From Leishmania panamensis (taxonomy: Eukaryota > Euglenozoa > Kinetoplastea > Trypanosomatida > Trypanosomatidae), in NCBI RefSeq assembly GCF_000755165.1, contig NC_025879.1:1279123-1343122 (forward strand): a DNA stretch of 64,000 nt. Reading direction: 5' to 3'. The notes beneath the pieces were generated by a model. It was given only the letters and a program-made list of their open reading frames with translations. It was not told the DNA's origin and did no database searches. Below are positions 33,246-43,600 of the stretch, piece by piece. A program made the translations under genes and the position numbers. The stretch's first letter is position 1, and each line of letters opens with the position of its first letter.

Positions 33246-34159
33246 CGTGCAGGGGGCAGTGGTGGCTGGGTCAAAAGGCTGAAGGTGCGCTCTGTGTGCG
33301 TCTCGAGTTATCAACACGGCCCCCTTATTCCACTCGTAACTGGCGTTGCGTTTTTCCTTTTCCTTGTGCGCTCTTTCCTCTTTTTCTCAGCCTTGCTGTC
33401 CATCACATTTTCACCCTTCCCCTCGTTCCCGCTTGCAGCGGAGGGGGAGGGGGGGGGGCGTGGGGCAAGACAGAGACGAAGGGGCAGGGGAAGGAAGAGG
33501 GAGAGTCCGTTGGGTGGCACCCCCCTACCCCACTTTGCAATAAGAGTGACAGGCTCACAGGGGTAGTCCTTAGCTACACGCACAGCTTCACTAGTGCGTC
33601 CCTGGTTGAGCAATCGCTGGGGAAGACCCATACATACTCAGCAGAAGGTGAGGGGGGGGGCAGTAGGATCCTTCATTGATGATGTGCTTTTCATTTTCTC
33701 GCGTTGATGCACCGCTCGTGCGACCGCTGGCTGTCTCTCGCAGCTCATTACCGAGAGAAACTCTTTGTCGTCTCCTTTGTCGATGTCGTCCTGCCTCAAC
33801 CCTGCGCAGCGCAGAGCAGACTTAGTGCTTCCCCCTCTCCCCCTCTCCCTGGTTGTTTCAAGGCAGACACCGCACCACGGCGCCAATCGCAGGTGCGCAT
33901 CGTGACACAGTCAAGGTGATTTGGGTGTTTTGTTCTCCGTCTCTCTTTCTCACCCTTCATGTCGCTGCTGCCCCCCTCCACTTGTCCTCTTCTCGCTCTG
34001 CTCGCATCATTTTTTACCAACTGCGTCATCTACTCCGCCCCACGTCACTTCCTTTTGCATGTAAGTCTGTTTTCACCTCTCCTTTGGGCTGACAACCCCC
34101 TCGGTGCTGCTCAGTTTCGCTAGCACCTCCACAGCCACTTTCTCTCTTCCTACTCAGAC
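33246..34159 (+). other. Intergenic spacer with G-rich motif
   Basis: No gene is seen. G-runs at 33443-33465, then GGGG, GGGG and GGG runs to about 33508, could form a G-quadruplex in the transcript. T/C-rich DNA follows from about 33820 to 34155, with AG at 34112-34113, 34137-34138 and 34156-34157 before the next gene. Confidence 0.65.
33443..33508 (+). other. G-quadruplex-prone G-rich tract
   Basis: Runs of 5, 10 and 4 G separated by 1-3 bases at 33443-33465 are followed by further G-runs to about 33508. On the + strand this would be in the 3' UTR of the 114-aa protein gene. The structure is predicted from sequence pattern only. Confidence 0.55.
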
Positions 34160-37100
34160 ATGCTCAACAAGGTCATCCAGGACATATACCACCTGCGACG
34201 CGTGCACGCCGTACTACCTGACGCAGTGCTGGGCAACACTCTCAAAAACAAGCTCCTACGCCTTTCTCTGCGGCCCTCGCTCCAGGAACTCAAACATCAA
34301 GCCCAGCAGGCGTGCACCGATGTCAATGCAAACAGTCAACTATCCTCCTCAACCTCGGTAAGCCGATGGGGCCACGACGGCGGCTCGCTGAGCTACTCCC
34401 CGTATACTATCAATCCATCCGCCCTGTGCAATCTCTTAGACAGTCTTGCATATTTCCACTTGGGCAGCAGTGCCGTCGCGACGGAGGCGGTTCAGCTCGT
34501 GCAGCTCAGCGCGCCGTCCATGTCAGCCCCGCAACTGTGCACCACACTAGCTGCGTGTTGCGCACTTGGCGCGCAGACCGACATCACAGCCACAGCGCTG
34601 CCGCTTCTGAGCACTGCACTGAACTCGTACACTGGGCCGTCATCCTTGGGGGCTGATGGGGGGGCGGCGGCGTCCTCCGCAGTTGACTCCCACCGGCCCA
34701 ACAACGCGCCGCTTCTCTTCTCGCAAGGTAATATGGTGCTACTGCTGATGGAGGCGTTGCAGAGGGCTGGAGTCGAAGAAGTCCACGTGTGGCACCAGCT
34801 CGCGGAGCATTGCCTCCGCTACCTGGACTCTTTCGATGGCAGGCAGCTCTGCGGTGTCATCGAGGTGCTTTGTACCGAGGGAATCGACGACTACCCGGAC
34901 TTCTTTGTAGCTGCAGAGCGGCACATCACGTCGCAGCCGTCCAACTACTTGTCACCAGATCAGTTGCAGAGGGTGGTGCAGTGCTATAAAGATTTGCATC
35001 AGCCGGTGGTGTCGCTGCTTGCGTTAATCAATGCGGCCCCACTTCACGGCGAGGATGTTGAGAGGTCTATCAGTGCAGCAGCCGCAGTCGTGGCGTTTTC
35101 CAGAACTGGCGGTCTTGGCAGCCGCGGCAAGAGTAGCCGAGCTGCGTCGAGTGCTTCAGAGACGGCGCGTGTGGCGACGCCGCATCCTTCCTTAGAGGTC
35201 TTCGAGGGAGCCGCCATCACCGCGGTGACGTCCGCAGATGCTCAAGGGGTCTTAGACCTTCTCCAAAAGTGCGAGCAACGACACGTCATGACGGCGCGCG
35301 CCATGGATGCCATACTCGAACGTCTGCTCGCCTTGTACTACCCCGAGCTGCTGAGCGGCGCTGCATGTGGGGCGGCAACCAAGGGTACCAAGAGTGCATC
35401 CGCTGCCGCCCCATCACTGCCGCGCCGTCACACTCCACTCGATCTACACCACCTTTCCCAATCCCTTGTGGCCGTTTTCGAGTTTAATGATGCCGCGCTT
35501 TTTGCCCAGCAGCTGCCCACTGCAGGGAGCCCCGGTGACCGGGAGAAGGCTTCTGCGGTAGCCGCCAAACCTGCGCCGGCGACGGCTTTGCTCGACGCCC
35601 TGGCCACGGAGCTCACGCGCTGGTACCACAACCGGGTGCTGAAACTGGTGCCGTCCGCGTTGCGGCTACTACCCGCTCCCTCACAGCCTCACGCTTTCTA
35701 CCGTTCTGTAATCGATCACCTCCGCCGCTCCAGCGACCTCTCATCGCACGAAGGGCCACTGCAGCTTCGCAGTTTGATTGATGCGCTTCTTGCCCTGCGT
35801 GCCTACGGCGGAGAGTCAATACTCGTGCAGTACATGCCAGCCATTGCCGTCGCAGTGCAGAACACACCTCGCAGCACTCAGCTTGAGCTCACCGCTCTGC
35901 TGGCTCACCTGCCATGTGCCAAGGAGGAGCTCATACCTGGTGTCTACCGACAATGGGGATCCCAGAAGCGCTGGCTTCGCACCATCACCGAGGAGGAGGT
36001 GAGTTGGGCACTGCAGATCATGTCGCGCAGTGGCGGCCTTCGGGACTCGCAGCTGCTGCACGCTGTGTTGGAGTACGTACGTGCGCAGTGCGCACAGCTC
36101 CCGCCGCAACGGTTGGTTGAGTACCTGCATCAGCTAGCCCGGCTAGGTGTGCGAGATCTGGAGTTCTTTACTCAGACCGCGGAACAACTGATGCGGCGGG
36201 CGGTCGAGTCGTCCCCGTCCATGGCTCTCGCAGCGCGCGGCAGCGCCGCACAGTCGGTGAACGCCTCGTTGCCCACTTCTCAGATGATGGTGCGACATCA
36301 GCAGTGGCAAGTAACAACGGTGCACGACCTCTGTCTCCTGCTCTTCACCTTCACGTTTGTGCTGCGCGACTCGATCCGTGTCACACAGCAGATTATCTCA
36401 CGCCTCAAGATGTGCGTCTCCTCCGCCGCGCCGCGTGACATCTCACTTGCGCTTTATAGCTTTGTAAAGCTACGTGTCGCGCATAACGACGAGGTGACTG
36501 GGCAGCTGTGTGAGCGGGCCTGTGCCACGCTCGCCGAGTTCAGCGCCGCTGAGCTGGCGAGCATGTGGAGTTCGCTGCGCTGCCTTCGTCATCCGCACGG
36601 CAAACTGCGCCAGCGAACGCTAGACCTGCTGGGCGCCAGCAGTGCTGATGCTAGCCCAAGCTGGCGCTTTGCAGACAACGACTGCGTCTCCCTGGGCTCT
36701 GCTCTACTTCTGACCGACGCGCCGCCGTCCACCACCGATCAGCCGCTTGTGCCATCTCAGGCACACGAAGACAGCGCCGCTGCGGGGGGCACTGATAAAG
36801 GTGAATTTGCTTCTTTTTCGGGCTCCTCCGCCACAGCGAGGAGAGGGCTGGAGGCGGCGCTGCCACTCCCCGCAGCGTTTGAACGCCACTATGTGGAGGT
36901 TTGCGAGCGTCTTTTACCGGATGCGACCGGTCAGCGCCTTTACCTCATCCTCTGCAGCCTCAGTGAGTGCCATACATCACTGAACATTTCAGTGAAGCTG
37001 TGGGAGAAAACGCTGGCGACGGTGGAGACGCACGCTGAGTCGCTCTCTACAGGAACGCTCGATGAGCTCTCTGGCGTAGCGCAGATGGAGGTGCTGGCTG

Positions 37101-37477
37101 CGCTGCGGCGCCTGCGCGCCTGTGTGGCAGATCCGGAGGCCCTTGCCACACTGGAGGTGGCGCAGGATACCATGCTGAGGTCTTCTACAGTGAGGAAAAG
37201 AAGCACTGCTGCCACCGGCTCTGAGAGGTGGGTTGCGCCGTACTGTCCGCCGAGGCTGTGGTCAACATTACGGTTGCAGTGGCGAGAGCTGACGCGTAGT
37301 GCAGCAGTGCTGGCGCGTCCAGGCCTAAGGGAGGTCGTGGCAGATATCAAGGATGGGGGCGATTTTCCAGCAGAGACTGCGGAGCTCAAGGCAAGGCGGC
37401 GGTCCTCTGCAGCTTCAGCAACGAAGTCCCCCGTGCGCAAAGGGCGTTCAGCTAAAGGAGTAGTCCACCTGGTTTAA
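34160..37477 (+). CDS. Large helical-repeat protein, 1105 aa (possibly OPR/FASTK-like, organellar)
   Basis: I do not recognise a named protein. Most of the sequence is predicted helical with paired-helix units in which Leu/Ala-rich helices recur. Examples are INPSALCNLLDSLAYFHLG (near 82-100), a unit near 745-830 containing DISLALYSFVKLRVAHNDEV followed by AAELASMWSSLRCLRHPHGK, and others between. These resemble the degenerate octotricopeptide/heptatricopeptide-type repeats of organellar RNA-binding proteins, including FASTK-type proteins; kinetoplastid mitochondria use many such factors. The first 25 residues are basic and amphipathic, compatible with mitochondrial import. A basic Ser/Lys/Arg tail ends the protein (about 1075-1105). 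I see no clear RAP domain. A trypanosomatid mitoribosome or RNA-processing role is possible but unproven. Candidate AG sites are very close to the ATG, so the start could be shifted. Confidence 0.82.
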   Translation: MLNKVIQDIYHLRRVHAVLPDAVLGNTLKNKLLRLSLRPSLQELKHQAQQACTDVNANSQLSSSTSVSRWGHDGGSLSYSPYTINPSALCNLLDSLAYFHLGSSAVATEAVQLVQLSAPSMSAPQLCTTLAACCALGAQTDITATALPLLSTALNSYTGPSSLGADGGAAASSAVDSHRPNNAPLLFSQGNMVLLLMEALQRAGVEEVHVWHQLAEHCLRYLDSFDGRQLCGVIEVLCTEGIDDYPDFFVAAERHITSQPSNYLSPDQLQRVVQCYKDLHQPVVSLLALINAAPLHGEDVERSISAAAAVVAFSRTGGLGSRGKSSRAASSASETARVATPHPSLEVFEGAAITAVTSADAQGVLDLLQKCEQRHVMTARAMDAILERLLALYYPELLSGAACGAATKGTKSASAAAPSLPRRHTPLDLHHLSQSLVAVFEFNDAALFAQQLPTAGSPGDREKASAVAAKPAPATALLDALATELTRWYHNRVLKLVPSALRLLPAPSQPHAFYRSVIDHLRRSSDLSSHEGPLQLRSLIDALLALRAYGGESILVQYMPAIAVAVQNTPRSTQLELTALLAHLPCAKEELIPGVYRQWGSQKRWLRTITEEEVSWALQIMSRSGGLRDSQLLHAVLEYVRAQCAQLPPQRLVEYLHQLARLGVRDLEFFTQTAEQLMRRAVESSPSMALAARGSAAQSVNASLPTSQMMVRHQQWQVTTVHDLCLLLFTFTFVLRDSIRVTQQIISRLKMCVSSAAPRDISLALYSFVKLRVAHNDEVTGQLCERACATLAEFSAAELASMWSSLRCLRHPHGKLRQRTLDLLGASSADASPSWRFADNDCVSLGSALLLTDAPPSTTDQPLVPSQAHEDSAAAGGTDKGEFASFSGSSATARRGLEAALPLPAAFERHYVEVCERLLPDATGQRLYLILCSLSECHTSLNISVKLWEKTLATVETHAESLSTGTLDELSGVAQMEVLAALRRLRACVADPEALATLEVAQDTMLRSSTVRKRSTAATGSERWVAPYCPPRLWSTLRLQWRELTRSAAVLARPGLREVVADIKDGGDFPAETAELKARRRSSAASATKSPVRKGRSAKGVVHLV

Positions 37478-38863
37478 CGCGTTGAAATGACTGTCTGCTC
37501 GCGGTTTAAGCTGTCTTTTTCTTTCACTCGCTCTGCTCGCTGCCCCCTCGGTGCCGCGTGCGGTGCTTGCGCTCACTGCGTGGACCGTTGAGGGGCGCCC
37601 CCCTCTCCCCCACCCACAATCACCGATTCCTTTTTGTTTCCACTTTGTTTGCCTGACTCTGTCGAAGTGTATCTCGAGGAGGATGTCGGTGTGTGTGTGT
37701 GGCTACCTGGACAACATATTCGCGACCACTCTCGCCTCTTTCCTGCTCTCTTCTCCCCCTGCATTGGTCCCTTTAACCGATCATGACCTTCCCTCCCCGC
37801 TGCGGTGGGTAGATAGACCAGGACACAGAGAGAACGCGGTTAGAAAGTCGTCTCTGCGGCCGAATTCAGGCGTGGGATGTAGGGAGGTGAAGGCAGGTAG
37901 TCGCACCTGTATGTGCAGCTCTTCTCTAAAAGCTCGCGCGGATACAATGCGCGCAGACACCCTCGCACACGGAGATGAGAGCTACGATGCTGTGGTGAGG
38001 AAGAGGGGCGAAGTTGAGGAAGGGGAGGTGCATACTGGTGAACACTCCTTCGTAGTTTCTCACTTCGATTGGCGTTTAGCGTCTCTTTCATGTAGGCGTC
38101 TCTGTCAATTCCTTTAGCATCCCCCACGCCGTACTGCCAGGCGTCATACTGTGCATCTTCATTTTCCACTTTTTCTCTTCTGCTCCCCTCTCTCCGTGCT
38201 CGGTACTTTTTTTTTCTCCGCCACACCAACGCCTGCCCCCCCTCCCCTCCTTCACATTTGCGAGTCTCTGCGGATGCGCACCGTTGCCAACTGCCCATCC
38301 CACACAACCGTCTCTTCCTTCGCTCTCTGCGTTTCTGTTTCCGACTGCCTGGGCAAACGGTACGGACATAAAAGCGCACGCCTACACGCAGCCGTGGCCT
38401 GCGCCATGGGTGGCGAGGGATTCAGGTCGAATGGAACGACTGGAAACCAAGCAACTAGCCAACCAACCAACCAAGCGGCTGGAGCGAACGGGCTCGGTGG
38501 GTTCTTGGTGGTGCGCTAGTGGTGTGTTATCTGGTGGTTTCATGGCCAATCAAGATGTTCTGCTTGCAGCGTAGTGTCTTTCAATAAGAGGAGGAGGACT
38601 AGAGAAGAGGCTCTAATTGGTGTACAGAAGGGCGGCAGTTTGTGGGCTACGGCTGCTACTAGAGAGATGCTCCGTCACTTTTTTTTTGGCGACGTGATGG
38701 ATGTGGGTGTGCGTTCGCAGATGCATGTGACGATAGCTCGTGTGTGCCTAAACGCGCTTGTATATACGGCAAAGGAGAGGGAAGAGTAGCACATCGGTAT
38801 CTCTTTCCTCTCTTCTTTGAGTCTCGAGTCTGCCATCTCATCTATTAAGGGTTCAACACTCAG

Positions 38864-39024
38864 AGGGACAGAGGTCTTTGTAAGGTGCTTGTGTGTGTGT
38901 GTGTGTGTGTGCCAGTGTGCGGTATGGTGTGGTCGTGAGGGGCGTACTCGAACGCTTTCTTCCGCTTTCTTCATATACCACACACACACACACACGCACG
39001 CACCTTACAAAGACCTCTGTCCCT
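38864..39024 (+). repeat. Perfect 25-bp inverted repeat extended by TG/CA tracts
   Basis: The arms 38864-38888 and 39000-39024 are exact reverse complements over 25 unique-sequence bases (outer end AGGGACAGAGGTCTTTG). Directly inside them lie a TG tract (about 38890-38911) on the left and a CA tract (about 38978-38995) on the right, which are also complementary. The foldback is therefore roughly 45 bp with a loop of about 66 nt. The transcript would form a long double-stranded hairpin. It looks like an inverted duplication of one segment that included the microsatellite. Confidence 0.9.
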
Positions 39025-39788
39025 CGCCTTTCTTCTATAGTGTTTGCCTGAGTCATGTGAGAGAGAAGAGCGAAGCAAGGAAAGATAGCTTTTATGAGCA
39101 TAAGTGCGTGTGTCTGGGGGGATTATGGGGGCATCTTGCCAGACCCTTGCGGCTTCTCCCATGCAGGTCGTCGAATAGTTTTACTGCGAGAACGACGCAC
39201 CTGCTCGTTAGAAAACCAAGCTGAACACACACACACAAAAGATAAATTTGTCGAACAGGCAGCGCAGTATGTTCCGCCTCTTTCGCTCATGCACACCGCA
39301 GGTAAACAAGTGCACTCCTGCTGGATGCTGTCAGTGAGGCAAACACAATGAGGGAGGGAGGGAGGAGGCGTATTGCTTTTCCTCAGTTTCCTTTACTGTG
39401 CGCGGCTTTCTTCTTCGCATTCTGCCGTAGTACTCACGTATGCATTTTTCCTTCGACTTGGCTTCCCCTTTCTTTCTCTGCATGTGGAAGGCGGAGTGAG
39501 CCTGGGCAGCATGGGCGCCCGTCTCTGCGACTTCATATACCCCCCTCCTTCCTCCCTGTCGGTGGCCAACGTGCTTCGTTTTATTTCGTATCGGCGCTTA
39601 CCCCTCTCCCCCTCTCTTTCCCCTTTGTCTCTCATTTTATTTTGATCTCTGTTCTTTCTGTTCACATTCGAACCGATGACGACGCTAAAACGACTCACAC
39701 GCACATGCGCGCACGGCGGACGGCGCTACCTGAGATTACCTCATCCATCTGCAGAAGTGCTTCACCCACACCCCCACATAATACACAC

Positions 39789-39802
39789 ATATATATATAT
39801 AT
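39789..39802. repeat. TA dinucleotide repeat
   Basis: Seven TA units, an AT-only run that is unusual in this GC/TG-dominated DNA. Confidence 0.8.
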
Positions 39803-40547
39803 AGAAAGGAGGAAGACGACGGTGTCTTCTAGTAGGCGAGAGGCAGGCAGGCGCGCGTTGTGCTCCATCTCCTCCCCTACACGGGCGATGCGTATGTGTG
39901 GGTCTCTTTTAGGGAGCAGTTTTTTTCTCTGCACGGTGAGCACCCGCCTACTTGCCTCTCCTCTTCTTCTTCCCTGTGTGTGTGTGTGTGTCGGTACTTA
40001 TAGAGGTGTATTGGTGTTTGTCTGTGTGGTCTAACAGCGCATGCGCCAGTGTTTTCTTCACAGTGCTCGTGCTCATTTCTCTCCCTCTCTGTGGAGTCAA
40101 TCTCTGTCTTCCTCTCTCGTTCTCTCACGGACGCACACCACCCAGCACCTCCACGCACTGACTCGCGCGCGCACATCTGTCTACGCATACCTACGCTTCA
40201 CTAGACTAGACTTCTGGCCTCTTTTTTTTTGCTGCTTCCTTTTCTGTAGCTGTCGCGGTCTCACGCCTTCTCGTTGTCGTTCTTTCGCTTTGCCTCGGGA
40301 TCTTCTCCTTCCCACTCTTCCTCCCCTCAGCCGCTTCGCTCTTTTCTCTGGACGCTTCACCCCTTCCCTCCCCTCTTGCCCTGCAGTGTGAGAGAGAGAG
40401 CAGACAAACAAGCAAATCACCCTATTCACCTGCTTGTCTTCTGCGGTGTGAAGTAGGAAGCTCCCTTGTTTTCCTCGCCACACTTAGATATATCTTCCTG
40501 TTGACCTGCTCAGCGCCGGCCCCATCGTTCTTCTTGTGCGTGTGTGT

Positions 40548-40600
40548 GTCCCCCTCGTCCTTGCTCTCTCGCACTCCGTGCATGCTTGTCCACACTGCAG
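40548..40600 (+). promoter_or_regulatory. Candidate spliced-leader acceptor for the B-box/MATH gene
   Basis: A T/C-rich segment at about 40549-40579 is followed by AG at 40599-40600, leaving a 67-nt 5' UTR with no other ATG before 40668. AG at 40385-40386 after a stronger tract is the alternative. Confidence 0.4.
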
Positions 40601-40667
40601 CGCTGTGTGACAACGGGTGACTGTCCACACACAGACACACCCTTTCATCGCTTCCTGTACGTGGGCT

Positions 40668-43600
40668 ATGGCGGCGTCTTCGTGCGCATCCTCCCCGCAT
40701 ATGTACTTGCGCATTGTAGTGTACTGCGACGACTCACAAACGCCGCACACTTTGCCGGATGTGCGAGTACCGTGGCGCGTCAACGAGGTGTGGCGGTTTG
40801 TGGAGAGCCAAGTAGGACAGCGAGCAAAGGTTCTCTCCTACTGGAATTACACCCACAATCGCTACGAGCTCCTGCGCGATGTGCGTGATCTACTGCAGGC
40901 AGACGGCCGCCTACTTTCTCGGCACCCCCGTACCGCCCCAAATGGGGCCGCGACGGTGACACACGCGGATGAGACGACGGCCCCAGGCAGCGGAGACGCC
41001 TCCGTTGGTGGCCTTGACCGCGAAGGTGCCACGTTGTGCATTTACTGCTGTCAACTATGGATGGAGACAGTGCTGATTCAGCTGGAACCAGTGGATAAGC
41101 GGCGCGACAGGGAAGAGTACGATGAGCTGCGCAGTCACGTTGCCCGCTGGTTGGGCAACAAGCATGTCGGCTTTGAAGTGAAGGAGGTGGTGCGCATTCG
41201 TTGCCCTTTCCTAACTCGCATGTTCGACGAGACCCGAAGCACACGACTGTCGAGCAATCGGGAGAAGGTGCAGCTTCTCTACTACAGTAACAATGCGTGG
41301 TCCGTGCGAGACGTGCTGCAGTACGGATTTTTGCTCAGTAACGGCGTACCAAAGTCGCTCGAGGCTGTGCCACGCGGCGCTGAGACGGGCTTGAGCACTC
41401 CTGCGCCGCCTGTCCCGGGTGCTGCTTCAGCGTCGTCCTCTTCGTTGTCACCGGCGCCGACACCGACCAACACGCTGCTTACGCCTTTTGTGTTTACCTC
41501 CTCGATGCTTAGCACGCGTGTAAAGTATATGCCAGCCAATCGCGTCCCTCACAAGGTGCTTCTGTGTGAGGTAGCACCCGGCCGCCGCTTTATGACTGAC
41601 CAGGGCCTCACTGGCGAGAACCCAGACAAGCAGGCCTTCCCCATTCCTGCTGTGAAGCCACCACGCGGCTACGACAGTGTTTGCTACATTAGGGCCAAAA
41701 AGCAGAAGACCAGCCTGCGTACCGAGGAGGCTTCTGAAATCGCCGCCGAGGACCTCTCTCTCGTGCAGGTGCAGGTGCAGCACAGCTACCAGGCACTGCC
41801 CCGCTACCTGCTGACGGTGGTCCCCTCTGCAGTAACTCCGTCGGTACAGCAGCACCGCGAAAGCGGATGGTGTGCCACCGCAAGCCCGGTCCGGACTCCA
41901 GGGACGACAGCGCAAGCCGCGGCAGCGAGGGAGGATGGGAGGAGGATGAGCCCTGCTGGACAGGTGCGATCACGACCGTCGTCCCCGTCCCCACCGTCCA
42001 AGCACTACAACATGAAGGAGTGGTTCAAGTCCAGCCCGCGACGCAGGACCGTGTCGATGGGTAGCGGCATGTCGACTGGGTGGGAGACCTCTGCGGCTAC
42101 CAGCTCTCCGCAGAGCGCCAGAGGCATGTTAAGGGAAGTCCGCTACGCAGACAACAGTGTGCCCCGCCAACGAGCCGCCTCAGATACCATACCGGGCCGC
42201 GCTAGCGAAGCCATGCGCAGCCGCAGTGACACCTCCGAGCAACACCGTATCGCGCGGAAAGGCGGCGTCGAGGACGACATAGACAACGCCGTGCACCACG
42301 GCCGTGGGGGTCTGATCGGATCCATAGAGCTAGACACCGTGGGTGGGAGAAGCACAGGGACTGCAGGGTATGGCGGCCGTGCGAGAAGGCTTCCGTGGAC
42401 GTCAGGGTCGTGCTCAGCCGACAGCGGAGGCTTTTGCAGCGTTTCGCCCAAATATGATGCCTCTTATGGCAGTGTTCGTGCCGCTTCGGCACCCCGCGCG
42501 CCCCCGACGCAGGGTGCGTCATTGCTGAACCCATGCGCAGCCCAGCTCTCGCCGAGCATGAATTCGGCGTGGGCGACTGGCGGCGTGGCGCCATCTCCAT
42601 CGTTCAACACCGCCTACTACGTGCCCTCGTGTCGTGACGGGTTGCTCTACAAGGGCCTGCCCCATGGCCGCAGCGCTAAGAGTCGCGACGCAACGCAGCC
42701 ACTGGTACCTGCTGCTTGCGGGCACGGCGCCGATAGGAGAGCCGGCAGCGTTGGCACGCCATTGCCAGCTGCCCTCTACGGGGCCCCCTCGCGCCCTCCT
42801 CTTCTGCCACAGCACGAGGACGCGTACGTTGGTAGTGCGATGAACGGCAGGGACGTCGTTGACCTGAGGCAGCAGACGGTGTCATCGGCTGCCCAGTCCG
42901 CCTTGCCGTCGTCCGCCTCGTCTACAGCCCCATTTTCACAGCCGCAGGCGCCACCGGCGGCCTTCAATCAGTTTATCTGTGAGACCCATCCCCGCCAGCT
43001 GCAGTTACTCTACTGCACGGCATGCGAGGAGCTCACGTGTCCGTACTGCGCCAGCGTTGGGGCGCATCGCACTCACGTCGTGGTGGAGGCGAGGGAAAAG
43101 GCAGCAGCTGTGCGTGCCGAGGCGGAGGCGCTACAGGAGAAACTGCGCTACTGGTTGGTCCAGTACAGGAAGACGGAAGAGGGACTGAGGGCGGAGCAGG
43201 CCCGTTACGCCGCGCGACAGAGGCGAGACTTGCGCTTCGTACAGCGGCGCTTCTTGACGCTGAAGCAGGCACTTCACCAGGCCGAGTGTTCAATAACGCA
43301 GACAGTCCAGGAGGCGCAGTGCAGGCCGCCGCTCGCCGAGGCTGCCGCCATGGTCGCCAAGTACTCGCAAGCGCTCGCCCCTATAGACGCAGCTTTGCGT
43401 CGCTACCACAGCTTAGTAGTTGCGAGCGGTGGCGGGTCCCTCACAGAGCGCACTCGCGGTTCCATGAGCAGTGTGCCTGAGTTGCTGCACTTCCTTTGCA
43501 CAACCCCGCCGCTGATTCACCAAGTGCAAGACAGCTTTGCTCAGCACAAGGACGAGGAGAGGCGCCTGCACGACGCCATTGTGGACTATGAGACCCGGTC

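Larger units (their letters stand above)
37478..40667 (+). other. 3.2-kb spacer with long foldback repeat
   Basis: No gene is seen. The spacer holds the perfect inverted repeat at 38864-39024 (annotated separately), a CCAA tetranucleotide run near 38456-38473, a TA run at about 39789-39802 and TG/TC-rich DNA. Candidate acceptors for the next gene are AG at 40385-40386, after a strong tract at about 40270-40384, and AG at 40599-40600. Confidence 0.65.
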
